Positions 48,623 to 58,900 of a stretch of 64,000 bases of DNA are shown in pieces (position 1 is the stretch's first letter; each line of letters opens with the position of its first letter). The translations under genes and the position numbers were made by a program. The notes beneath the pieces are model-generated. The model did not search any database. It saw nothing but the letters and a program-made list of their open reading frames with translations, and had not been told where the DNA came from. Source of the stretch: Siphonodentalium dalli (taxonomy: Eukaryota; Mollusca; Scaphopoda; Gadilida; Siphonodentaliidae). Location of the stretch: NCBI GenBank assembly GCA_032622095.1, contig CP136063.1, positions 28,708,987 through 28,772,986 on the forward strand. The letters run 5' to 3'.

Positions 48623-49103
48623 CTGGAATTATGTTAAAAACAGGAAGCTCCAGTCATGGAAGGGTTGATCTATCAAAGAGAATATTTGTTGAGGTTCCTG
48701 CATGGTTCCCATGGGTTTTGAATGACCGAAGAGTCTTTGAATATGAGATGACCATTCAATGTCTGGAAAGTGCTTAAGTTGCATGGTGTTGTATATTTCC
48801 TTGATTATCAGAGTTGCTGCACCCATCTAATCCGCAATTTTCACTTTAGGGATGTCAAAATTTGCTGTCATCCCACCTGTCAGAAATGCTTGTGTGGACT
48901 GTAATAATTCAACAAATACAGAACTATTCAGCTGAACTGTTCACTACATTTAATTATGGGCATGGAAATGTGTAATTAGTCATTAATATGGAACACTGGC
49001 TTCATAGAGAACAAACACATGTGCGGATCATCATGCGTCCTTAAGAGTATTGTTACCATGATCCTGCATTCAATGTTTATTTGTTTTGTCTCAATATTTG
49101 ATT

Positions 49104-49545
49104 TCCAATGCCACTGAGCACACTCTCAAAATAAATGCACAAAATACTAGTTTTTAAGAAAAGTAGAATTTAAAGATATATTGTGGACTTATTCCATTGA
49201 ATAAAAAGAGCAATTTTAATTTTTGTCAAAATATGCCTCTGGTAAGTCCAATAAAGGGCCATAACTGGTGATAATTGGTGGGCAGAGCCCAAACTCAAAC
49301 TTGACCTGTATTTTGTGATCAGACATATTAGCTGGTCAATAGATGTTTGTATTGTTGACCTTTCACCTCCAGCATATGTCTGAAATCAGGTTTGTCACCA
49401 CTATCAATGACAGTAGCTGTTATACATAGGATGTCTGTATCGGGGTAACGTAGGGTGTCTGTATCAGGGTAACACAGAGTGTCTGTAAGTCACAACCAAG
49501 CGAGACTCATTCCTTATATTGCTTGTGGACGACACGGTTATCTTG
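49104..49545. repeat. Tandem segmental duplication, partial unit U4
   Basis: Begins like the other units (CCAATGCCACTGAGCACAC) and follows them through TGTATTTTGTGATCAGACAT and a short 24-bp minisatellite, then loses similarity near GCTTGTGGACGACACGG. A more diverged stretch at 51060-51200 may be a further relative. Confidence 0.88.
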
Positions 49546-49696
49546 TGCGATTCATCATGCATCCTTAAGATCACAGAATGCAGAGTCATAGACATTAGGG
49601 TCCTGCGTTTATTTGTTTTGTTCTCGATATTCGATTAAAATCTGGATAGAAAATTTTGGTTTGAAATTGTTTGAATACTAGATGTTGTAACTAATG

Positions 49697-50760
49697 CAGG
49701 GTTTCCGCTAGGGGAATCTGGCCGTATTTGGGAAGCACATACCAGGCGCCCTGTCGAGAGAAAAATTGGATGTTTATCACTAAAAGAAGCCATTTCCTTG
49801 CACTTGAGACAACAGGCAGGAACATTGAAGCTTTGTATAGAAACCAAATTAAAACAGATCGTCTTGCTTAGTTCTCAAGTCAATGAACTAAAAGCATGTA
49901 AGCACAACAGCATAAAATGGATGCACCTTTTATTTCAACCGTAGCAATATTAATAGCCGAGTCATCAAAGACTACCAACATCAAAGACTTCCGGGGTTGG
50001 CAAAAGACACATTGTATTGTCACACAGTCCAGCAGTAACAGGTGTTACGTAAGGAGATGAGCACGTGCTATACCACGTTCTGCGTCGGTGCTTTCTTTGT
50101 ATTTTGTTCACAGTACCGATCAAAACTAGTTGTTGTAAAATCAAAAGCCATTCCTCAGATGAAAATGACCTCATGCTGGATTCGTAAAATGGATAATTTT
50201 GTAATAATTGGATAGGGAACAAATACACTGATAATAACTATTAATAATTTAATTGTTTTATTTTTAATTAAACATTCCCTTGATACAATATATCTTAATT
50301 TGGGGGAAAAGTTATGCACTTTTCGTCGCAGCGACTGCCAAAACTCACCTGTGTTCATTCATCGAAATATAGATCGATGGTTCATTGTTGTAGCTCAGAA
50401 CCCCAACCCCAATGTTATACGATGTATATTGCATATTTTGAGCGGAAATAGTGGGTTAGAAACTTATTGACAGAAAGGCTGATTACTACTAAATATTCGC
50501 ACCTAAAGCATTACCCACGATTGTGTAGACAACTGTGCATGTGCAGGTCCGTGCTACTGATCTGAGTGATCATGTCTTATTCAGGCACCAAGTGTAGGAT
50601 TCCTTGCAATCTGTTAATCGTCGGCGTCGGTGATCGCTCATCATGTGTAAAAAGCGAACTGAGCTAGGTCTGTGGCTAGTTTGTGACCAATATTAAGTCA
50701 AGGTTGGGGAGGGGAATGCGGCCGCTGGACGGCCGGCCTGCCGTAGTAGCGGAAACCCTG
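49697..50760. mobile_element. hAT-like non-autonomous element
   Basis: CAGGGTTTCCGCTA at 49697 and TAGCGGAAACCCTG ending at 50760 are exact TIRs. A 7-bp direct repeat ACTAATG directly flanks both sides (49690-49696 and 50761-50767), close to the 8 bp typical of hAT. Interior without transposase. A related internal segment recurs at 58745-58900. Confidence 0.8.
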
Positions 50761-50767
50761 ACTAATG

Positions 50768-51780
50768 TTCAAAATGTTTCTCAGTTCGTATTTTGGATAC
50801 AGTTTGCCTAATTCAGAAGATGATTGCTGGTAAAGTGTGCTTGGGAATTGTGAAATAATTCCTCAGACGCTAATAAATATCTTAATTGTAAAATACACAA
50901 TACACACCAGCAACACATAGTCAAAATAGTTTTTGAGGATATATTTATATTAATTCAAATAAAATTCAGAATGTTGAAATGGTGGTGGAGATCTTGATGT
51001 GGCCGCATAGGTCATTGGGTTGTATTCATCATTGCCTCATCACGGTATGTTAGGGCTGTAAAGAGAAAATCTTATTAAAGACATTATGTACTTGTATGGG
51101 TGCGTTAAACGGTTAAGTTATTATTCAGGCAGTATGCCAACTGGAGGAATGTACTATCCTACTACATCGCCGCAAATCGACGATACCACTCCATAGAAAA
51201 CATAGTCTGAACTACGCTGAAATGTCAATATTCACTTTCCGATTCGGAATGCAACTGTTGTAGATAAACTAATGAAAATTGTGTTGCCATCGAGATTGAC
51301 TAGATTTAATGTATATATAAGAAAAACGGCGTGTGTTAATTTTTTATATATTATTTTTGAGCAAGATTATACTTCATTTCTATTTGATCACTTCTATTTT
51401 TCATGTCGCTTTAAATCAACCGGGATGCTGTGTGAAAACATGAAGAGGTAGGCCTGTAAATTTGACACAAACTGCAGTAATGCTCTATGTAATTGTCTCC
51501 TTAACCACCGCCGAATTATGGGTAATTTATCAGGATTTAGTCGGAAATATGGTTTGTTGCCATATTTCTGATTAAAGCATTACCGTAATATTTAGTTCAC
51601 ATGGATGTTCCCTAAAATGAAAATGCTGCTATTTCACAAAATCATTTTCATGATGGAAAAATCTTCTGTATTCTCTATTTCTTGCTTTATTCTGTTTTTC
51701 AGTATTTGCATGATAACCGTACTGCTCAACTGGAGCTTTCAGATGACAGACTAAAAGTCGCAAATAATCTTCTATGTTGG
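50768..51780. other. Intervening DNA, possible old relative of the U units
   Basis: At 51065-51200, AAAGACATTATGTACTTGTA and CCAACTGGAGGAATGTA resemble parts of the U units (AAAGACATATTATGTGC, CCAATTGGAAAAATGTA), suggesting a diverged copy. No gene is supported. Confidence 0.45.
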
Positions 51781-52606
51781 TTACAAACTGTATAATCTCA
51801 GCAAAGATCGGTTTTCTGATTCGCCCGATATACTGAATTCCAGTGAGAATTCTCCTGAACTCTTGTGAACTTCTGAATAATATAGTTCCTCCTCCTCTTC
51901 TGTAAGCACAGTGGGTAAGAATTTTGCCAGTGATTTTAATGCTTTAAGTGTCACATGATGTCCTCGTGCAGTAGGGTCAATAGCAGACACACTTCTCAAG
52001 AATTCATTTTTAATTGGGAGTTTTGTTTGAAGATACTCTCCACACTTCAAATATGCAGCTTCAACTTTTTCAAGAAATTCTGTACACATGGTTTCCTCTT
52101 TCTTTGAAGCAGACCGAATGAGTTTCTCTGCTTTGGCCCCAATAAACATGTCCTTAGATTTGAGCAAAGCCTCACTCAATTTCACATTTGTCAGTCAAAA
52201 ATCTCTCATTGAAGATCTCTGGTTTCAGAAAACAGGTGAAAAAGTCTCTTAACAGTTTGACCTGCTCATCATGTAACTTGTGAATGAGAGGTTTGCTGCT
52301 CTGAAATAGCATGATGTATCTCTTTAGGCAGGAGAAGGCAGATATGTACGTATTCAGAGATAACTGCGTTTCCCTCCATGAATGAAAGAGGCCAGTAACA
52401 ATCCGTTCTTTCCTTGCTGCTCCATCAGGTGTACATGCTTTCTTCTTTAATGTTTTCTGGATTTCACGAATTCTATCCCAAATTGACTCATTCAGGTCCA
52501 GTCTGTGTAGAATCTCTACAACTCTAACTTGGTATATGTCCCGATCTATTCTGTCCATGAATCCATAATTAAAAAGAGACAACGGATCAAGCAGTCTCAA
52601 GTTATC
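51781..52606 (-). pseudogene. C-terminal part of a hAT-like transposase-derived gene
   Basis: The minus strand encodes VDNLRLLDPLSLFNYGFMDR, QVKLLRDFFTCFLKPEIF and, after a frame change near 52180, IDPTARGHHVTLKALKSLAK and FLPTVLTEEEEELYYSEV. These match the C-terminal layout of an invertebrate family of hAT-like, transposase-derived proteins whose N-terminal part lies at 54600-55373. On the minus strand it continues directly from the 43-bp array, whose unit encodes the preceding residues (VPRRWLYIYNIAV). A stop at 51781 ends it without an obvious dimerisation domain. Non-functional as it stands. Confidence 0.75.
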
Positions 52607-53078
52607 AACAGCTATATTGTATATATACAGCCAGCGACGAGGAACATATAACAGCTATATTGTATATATACAGCCAGCGACGAGGAACATATAACAGCTA
52701 TATTGTATATATACAGCCAGCGACGAGGAACATATAACAGCTATATTGTATATATACAGCCAGCGACGAGGAACATATAACAGCTATATTGTATATATAC
52801 AGCCAGCGACGAGGAACATATAACAGCTATATTGTATATATACAGCCAGCGACGAGGAACATATAACAGCTATATTGTATATATACAGCCAGCGACGAGG
52901 AACATATAACAGCTATATTGTATATATACAGCCAGCGACGAGGAACATATAACAGCTATATTGTATATATACAGCCAGCGACGAGGAACATATAACAGCT
53001 ATATTGTATATAGACGGCCAGCGACGAGGAACATATAACAGCTATATTGTATATATACAGCCAGCGACGAGGAACATA
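52607..53078 (-). repeat. 43-bp exon-derived minisatellite (about 11 units)
   Basis: Eleven near-identical 43-bp units; on the minus strand each unit reads CCTCGTCGCTGGCTGTATAT and so on. The unit next to 52606 continues in frame into the hAT-like coding part (RRWLYIYNIAV then DNLRLL), so the repeat grew out of the coding sequence. Because 43 is not a multiple of 3, the expansion destroys the frame. One unit has TAGACGG instead of TATACAG. Confidence 0.92.
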
Positions 53079-53852
53079 GAATAGAATAGAATAGAGTTTA
53101 TTACCATAAAGGACCCCGAAGGGTAACATGTAGTGCGTAATCAAATTACACAGATGAATGCAAATTCAAAAATAACATGCATAATATTAATATATGATAT
53201 AAGAAATGATAAGGCAGGTTTTAGGACGGATATCAGAATGGATACAAAGCAGTTGTCTTGAGAGGGCAAATGTCTGCTTACAGTGTACTTGTGAATACTT
53301 GCTTGTGATGAGACGAGGGAAGCTTTAATAGAGCTGATATAATTATGATCAGAGATATTTAAATGAATCTGAAATTGATCAATTATAATATTTGTTTGGA
53401 GTTACAGTGAATTAATATGACAGATGCATTCAGATAAGACATATGCCCAATCAGACAAGTGCTAAGCCAGCAGTATTAACCACATGTAAGGGCTGGGATA
53501 AAACGACAATTTAAATATCACATGAATGAAATCAATAATATAGCTATTTACATATAGACCTCTCAGTGTGCTTTGGAAGTTAGGGCTTAAATTCCTGGTG
53601 TATTTCAAAGCCTTCTTTGACAAACTGGCCAATTTCCATCAGCAGATCTAGATTCTCAATTGTCATTAGCCAATAAAATTTGGAATCGTCACCAAGTTTT
53701 AGAAAGTTTCTGCAATATTTGGTAATTTTACTGAAAAGAAATTGCCTCGGTTTATCATAAAGAGGGCATTCTATAATAAAATGATGCTCATTCTCTATTT
53801 TGCCTAGGTTGCACCTAATGCATGTCCTCATAGGTCTCTTGGTTTTTATACG
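53079..53852 (-). mobile_element. LINE 3' end inserted in the hAT-like gene
   Basis: The minus strand encodes the C-terminal zinc-binding segment seen in many non-LTR polyproteins (CIRCNLGKIENEHHFIIECP, then LYDKPRQ), ending at TAA near 53580. It is followed by a 3' UTR with AATAAACTC and a TCTAT microsatellite tail at 53079-53097. The tail directly abuts the 43-bp array, so the element landed in the coding part just before RRWL. Confidence 0.85.
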
Positions 53853-54590
53853 CCCTTTTTGAAAAAAGGTCGTATTATGTTATCAGTCTGTCCGTCCGTC
53901 TGTCTGTACCGTCTGTCTGTCCGTCCGTCTGCCTGTCGTCCGTCCGTTAACATTTTTGGTTTCCGATCGATAACTCCAGTTTGGATTATTTGATCTGAAC
54001 CAAAGTTGGTATGTGTATTTCCCAGCTAAAGATACAGGCCAAGTTCGAATATGGGTTCCGTCCAATTATTTTTACATGAGTTACGGCCCTTTTTCGACTT
54101 AGAATTTGACCGTCTGTTAACATTTTTGGTTTCCGATCGATAACTCCAGTTTGGATTATTTGATCTGAACCAAAGTTGGTATGTGTATTTCCCAGCTAAA
54201 GATACAGACCAAGTTCGAATATGGGTTCCGTCCAGTTAGTTTTACATGAGTTACGGCCCTTTTTCATCTTAGAATTTGACCAATTTCATAACATTTTGGT
54301 TTCCGACCGATAACTCCAGTTTTGATTATTTGAGCTGAACCAAAGCTGGTATGTGTATTTCCCAGCTAAAACTACAGGCCAAGTTTGAATATAGGTTCTG
54401 TCTAATTATTTTTACATGAGTTATGGCCATTTTTCGACTTAGAATTTGACCACATTTTGGCATTGAAATTAGGGGTATATCAGATTTTCATCAAATGTAA
54501 GCTCAAGGTATTATCTTATTTTGCGATAGTACAATTCAAAATGGCTAAAGGGCGTATTTTGCCACGCCCTAGCGATGCTCTTGTTTACTT
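53853..54590. repeat. Repeat element with GTCC-rich tract and 3 x about 170-bp units
   Basis: Starts with GTCTGTCCGTCCGTCTG-type low complexity, followed by three tandem units of about 165-175 bp (from about 53945, 54118 and 54290; TTTTGGTTTCCGATCGATAA, ACTCCAG, TATGTGTATTTCCCAGCTAA, TACATGAGTTACGGCC). It ends with GGGCGTATTTTGCCACGCC. A loosely similar GTCC-rich, TAACTCCAG-containing piece lies at 56110-56280. No coding. Confidence 0.8.
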
Positions 54591-54599
54591 TTAATAATG

Positions 54600-55373
54600 C
54601 TTCAGGCATAGTGTATTTGATTTCTATCCTGGAAAAGTTTCCTCAAATCCGGCAACCATTTAAAATCGTTGTGCAATTCATTACAGTTTCTCAACATTTG
54701 TGTCCAAACATTTCAAAAACTTATTTGCTGCATTGTGAAGATGAAGACAGGAGTCACCATCTATATTCAGCAAATGTGGAGCCTTGTTATTTCTTATCCT
54801 GGCCTCAACACACCACACATCACGTTGCAAGAATCCATCAACATTGGCATCAAGTTCTCCCAAGGAATAGTTGGTTTCCCAAACATTGTATATTGACTCA
54901 GAATTCACCTTGACTAAACTCAAGGCATCAAGATGTTGGGTGACAATACATTTTTCGGTAGGGCTGTAATATGAAACAAGGATTCCCAGAACTTTGTGGT
55001 AATTGTGGCTGGTAGCTTCATCCAGATTGAGGGAAAATTTAGTTGTTTTCATAATGGCCATTGTCGTTACTCACTGATGAAGCCAGTCCCAGTCGCATTT
55101 TGTATGAGGCGGTAGTACGATCCATAGACAGCCTCTCCAAGGCTGACTTATCACGAGACAGTTCATTCGATATCTCAATGATATTTGGTGCCATGGTGAA
55201 TGGCAGTGAGTTCTCTGCGAGAAAACTCAGAACCATTGCTTCAGAATTCACAACACGATGCTGAAATGGTGTAGCTAGCTTCGTCTCTGGTTCCTTCCTC
55301 ACAGCATTTTTGAACATATCAGGGAGTCCATATGTTTTCGATTCAGCAGCTTTCTCCTGGATCAATTTGTTTC
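54600..55373 (-). pseudogene. Central exon of the hAT-like transposase-derived gene
   Basis: A strong acceptor (TTCTATTTTCAG, AG at 55375-55374) starts the minus-strand exon with GNKLIQEKAAESKTYGLPDM. It continues with NSEAMVLSFLAENSLPF and ALERLSMDRTTASYKMRLG, then after a one-base frame change near 55070 with KFSLNLDEATSHNYHKVLG and APHLLNIDGDSCLHLHNAAN. After a second shift near 54680 it reads LHNDFKWLPDLRKLFQ. The LDEAT and NIDGD segments are hallmarks of a widespread invertebrate family related to hAT transposases. The exon breaks off at about 54600, where the repeat element and LINE intervene. Two frameshifts make it non-functional. Confidence 0.78.
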
Positions 55374-55385
55374 CTGAAAATAGAA

Positions 55386-55790
55386 TTAACCCTTTACCCA
55401 ACAGAACGGCCCTGTGCCAATGCATTCTCTTATATATGCGAGTCGACCATAAGTCGCCTCGCATATATAAGAGAATGCATTGGCTTAACACATATTAAAA
55501 ATGATAAAATTGTCAAAGAATGTAGAAAAATATTATAAAAATTGTTAAAAAATGTAAGACATTTTTAGGCCAATGCATTCTCTTATATATGCGAGGCGAC
55601 CTATGGTCGACTCGCATATATAAGAGAATGCATTGGCACAGGGCATAACTGTAACCATCACAATGTGGTCAATGAACCGGTTCGAATGATATCCATATTT
55701 GTATGGTGTTATTGAGACAGACCCAAGATATTTTAGGCTGTTGAAGCTTTATTTGGGCGTTTTTGGTCTGTTTGTTGGGTAAAGGGTTAA
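55386..55790. mobile_element. TTAA-flanked element with paired hairpins, inserted next to a splice acceptor
   Basis: Same element as 32439-32842, inverted. TTAACCCTTTACCCAACAGA begins at 55386 and TTGGGTAAAGGGTTAA ends at 55790. Its TTAA lies 11 bp upstream (on minus) of the acceptor of the hAT-like exon, so only TTCTATTTTCAG of the original intron end is kept beside the exon. Confidence 0.85.
55410..55643. repeat. Head-to-head hairpin pair (family copies H7 and H8)
   Basis: H7 55417-55483 and H8 55570-55636, both 67 nt with perfect 26-nt outer arms; H7 has one mismatch in the centre (ATAAGTCGC). The spacer is 86 bp, close to that of the pair at 32586. Confidence 0.92.
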
Positions 55791-56564
55791 ACAAAATTTG
55801 AGATCCTATTCGTGGTAATAAACATAGATATATATATTGGCACAGTTACTGGTATATCAATGTCCATTGCTTATATTCGTGAACAAATAATTTTTCTATC
55901 AATAGATCGATAAACAAGGCTTGATAAATTAATCTGCAATTCTAATCCTCCTCCCATTATTTATTCCACACTCTGATCATTAGTGTTTATACATTTCACT
56001 TGAATCAGCTTGAATATCATTTGAATAATATCAGGAAATTCAGTAAAAATAACACTCATATATTCTATGAAAATTATATGCTACATGTACATGTAGAGTA
56101 CTTTTTATTGTCCCTCGTAAAATTTATTTTTGGGGGATTATTGTAATCAGCTCCGTCGGTCCGTGCGTCGTTCCGTGCATCTGTGCGTCCGTCCATCCAT
56201 CCGGAGTTATAACTCCAGTAATGATCATCCGATTTGATTGAAACTTGGTATGTAGGTGTCTCAACCAACCAGACAGGTGCTCTGCGATTCTGTGAACAAT
56301 TCTGACTAATTACTTGTTGGAAAATGAAAACAATATCTACTACTACCTATATCTAGTGTAAAAATAAAAATCAGGCCAGCTGGTGGGGGGCATTAAATAA
56401 ATGTCCAACTGTTGAACATTGTGATCAAAGTTTGTGGGGAAAAACCCGCCGTTTAGCCCCTACCCCCAGTTGCAACGTCCCTGCACAGACCGTCCAGTCA
56501 CAAACACAACCAAGTAAACAATGTATGAGTATTATTTGATAACAATAGTGTGGAAATAACATAC
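55791..56564. other. Intronic or intergenic DNA with a GTCC-rich repeat piece
   Basis: 56110-56280 contains TTGTCCCTCG, GTCCGTCCATCCATCC and GAGTTATAACTCCAG, loosely like 53853-54590. Nothing else is supported. Confidence 0.5.
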
Positions 56565-56758
56565 CAGTTTGTATTTGTCCTTCTGACTTGTGTATCAGCT
56601 CCATCGTCGTTGGCATCGGATTCAGAATTTTCACTCCCGCTCGATTTCATTTCAATTTTTGATCTTTTCAATGGCTCAAAGCGGTATGGCTCGATCCCTT
56701 CAAATACTTCATATTCTGATTCGTCTGTAGTATAATCTTCGGTGCTGCTGTTATTCAT
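56565..56758 (-). CDS. First coding exon of a P2X7-like-domain protein
   Basis: The minus-strand ATG at 56758 starts an acidic N-terminus (TTDESEYEVFEGIEPYRFEP, followed by KRSK and Ser/Asp-rich sequence) and ends VRRTNTNW before a donor (CTG|GTATGT) at 56565. In molluscan and cnidarian proteins with the P2X7-like cysteine-rich domain, a PYxFEP segment followed by an NTxW-Cys junction is typical, so the next exon should start with Cys-x-Cys. I did not find it in the next 1 kb. An ATG nine codons upstream (56785) is an alternative start. Possibly a lone exon or gene fragment. Confidence 0.55.
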
Positions 56759-57410
56759 ATTGTCACTAATTAAGTTGATTTTCACTTCAATAACAAATTA
56801 TATTCAAGATGACGATCGGTGTGTTTTGATAGTAAATGGATTTCCCCATACGTCGTCAGTATGCTTTTAGCACAATCACCTGACTGCGAATTAACTAAAG
56901 ACAATGTGATCAAATAATCAAATAAGTAAAAATATTATCTACTCGATTTTGAATTTTACTGGTGAAATGGGTTTGTTAGACGTATGTAATTAGTATTATG
57001 ATAAAAAAGATTTTTTTTGGCTAACTAATTCCTTTAAATATTCAAAATCATTTCTACAGATAAGCAAACACCCACCATTTATGAATTGTTATGGCTCACA
57101 TAGTCAAAAGTTGGACCGAATAGATAACAATATTCCGAAAGCTGTACAATTGTTGGGAAAGAGCCACAGCCATTCAGTGTTGGCTGGGAATGCCACTGGC
57201 CATCCATGTGGGTTCGGTCCGTTGTACATGTCCATCACAGACAGTAGCATGTTCCAATCAGTTTTGTTTTAATTTGAAGATTCTTTTCACAAATTTGAAA
57301 TTTTCCTTGGTGAATATTTTAATCAACTCCAGTAGGGACTCTTCGAATGTAATGAATTTTCAGGAGTTGATACACTCTTCGTTCATCAAATGGATCTTAA
57401 CGTCAGAGTG

Positions 57411-57629
57411 TCAGTGTAGTTTTGAGACGCCGATAAAATTTGCGCATGCCGTGGAGAGCAAAGCCAAGAGATGTCTGACAAAATCGTGCTCACTGTATCC
57501 GCATGCCGTTCTGTGACTTTCCCATTTATCCATCTCGTTTCCAAGATAAATCCTGGTCTTTTCATATAGAGCTTCACGATATTGACTCAAGTTATACTGA
57601 CTACGGTATTGAAAAATATATCGCGACAT
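57411..57629 (-). CDS. Possible coding exon, unrecognised
   Basis: The minus frame from ATG 57629 has coding-like composition: YREALYEKTRIYLGNEMDKW, then SHRTACGYSEHDFVRHLL. The pattern of a Trp-x-x-x-Arg region followed by FV-x-x-LL resembles linker segments of zinc-finger transposase-like proteins, but no named domain is clear. It lies upstream of the P2X7-like exon on the same strand. Confidence 0.3.
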   Translation of the reverse strand: MSRYIFQYRSQYNLSQYREALYEKTRIYLGNEMDKWESHRTACGYSEHDFVRHLLALLSTACANFIGVSKLH

Positions 57630-57639
57630 GACTAAATAC

Positions 57640-58744
57640 CGTGGGAATTTATTTTACTTTCACATTTATGACGAACTTATTCGCATCCAACACAAACAAA
57701 GCAGAGCATCGGAGCGTCATAGAGTCAGCGTCAACACGCGTAAATGGGGAAAACTAATGGGTGTGTGTGGCTTATGTTCATAAATTGCCTGGACGTCACT
57801 TATGATTACAAAAAATAACATATTAATATTATTTCAATTTCGTCTTAATTTATATGAACACAACAAACAAAAATAAAAAATTAAACAATGATAGTTATTA
57901 CAAATAAATTGAAGCCACACAGGCGATGTTGTGTTAGCTTTCGGAAGAAGAGCTTATTTGTCTTTATCGTTTTTTAATTTGTCCATATTGAAATTCTAGC
58001 TGAGACTATTGAATGGCTAACTCGGCCTACCATATATACTTCATTGCGATTAAATCACCATCGGCGTATTTCGTTTCTCACACTGGCCAGGGTGTAAGTA
58101 AACTAACAATGGCGCAATGTGTCTACACCATGTGTACAAACGTTGGCGCTCGTAAAAGCTTCAATGAGCTGTGATCGCGATTGAATGCGCTGTGAGGACA
58201 TTGGATTATGGCTTTGATGCATGTACACGCAATGAAATTGTTTTATTATTTCCGACAACACAATCTGACGAGGTGCATGAACGAAGGCGTTGACACTATT
58301 CATGGGGGCAACTCAACTGCACAAGTACCTGTCACCCGACACATAATTACGCGGTTGACTGCATTCAGCAGGCTTCAGTTTTATATATCGAATGAATTGA
58401 AATAAATATGTAAAATATCCCAACGAGACTTATCATAGAGTGTAGTGTGTTTACACCATTTCCCATTGTTTACCAATTAACAACTACTATTCAACATAAT
58501 GACCGCTAATCACCAGATTCAAACTGATTCCAGGTCAGCCAGTGACCTCAATGACCTCTTATCTAAAAGCCAAGATAAAAAAACATGCAGACAGTAAACA
58601 AGTGTTGTGTCATCCTGGCTATTCAGTGTCTATACAGTTGAGTTCAGGATAATGTGGTAGGCCCTATAACATCAAAATTCTCTTGGTCAGACGGAGGTCT
58701 CATGTTGAATTCTTGTATTTTATTAATTCGCTAGTGATAAATAC
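57640..58744. other. Stretch without supported genes
   Basis: Nothing recognised; short frames only. Confidence 0.4.
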
Positions 58745-58900
58745 ACTGTTATTATTTATTTGTTTTTATTTGTAATTAAACATTTCATTCCTGTTTTGGT
58801 GTGAACGGTTATGCACTCTTCTGAGTTGTCATCGCGGCGAATGCCAAAACTCACCTGTGTCTGATTGTAGCCAGAATTCAGACCCCCTATATTGACTTAG
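58745..58900 (+). repeat. Internal segment related to the hAT-like element at 49697
   Basis: Shares AATTAAACATT, GGTTATGCACT or AGTTATGCACTTTTC, and GCCAAAACTCACCTGTGT with 50255-50355 in the same orientation. TIRs are not found nearby, although GGTAGGGGAATGG at 59101 resembles the element's left end. Probably a rearranged relic. Confidence 0.6.

Larger units (their letters stand above)
47494..49103. repeat. Tandem segmental duplication, unit U3
   Basis: Third unit; it lacks the part before ACATAATAATTCTGATA because of the fusion at 47494. Anchor CACCGGGTAC is at 47534. Confidence 0.95.

Noticed and set aside
52956-53144. 62-codon minus frame with repeated RRWLYIYNI
   Set aside because: An unrelated start in the LINE 3' tail reading into the 43-bp array; not a gene start.
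55039-55491. Frame starting MLSQCILLYMRG as the N-terminus of the hAT-like protein
   Set aside because: Those residues are the translated hairpin of the TTAA element; the real exon starts at the acceptor at 55373.
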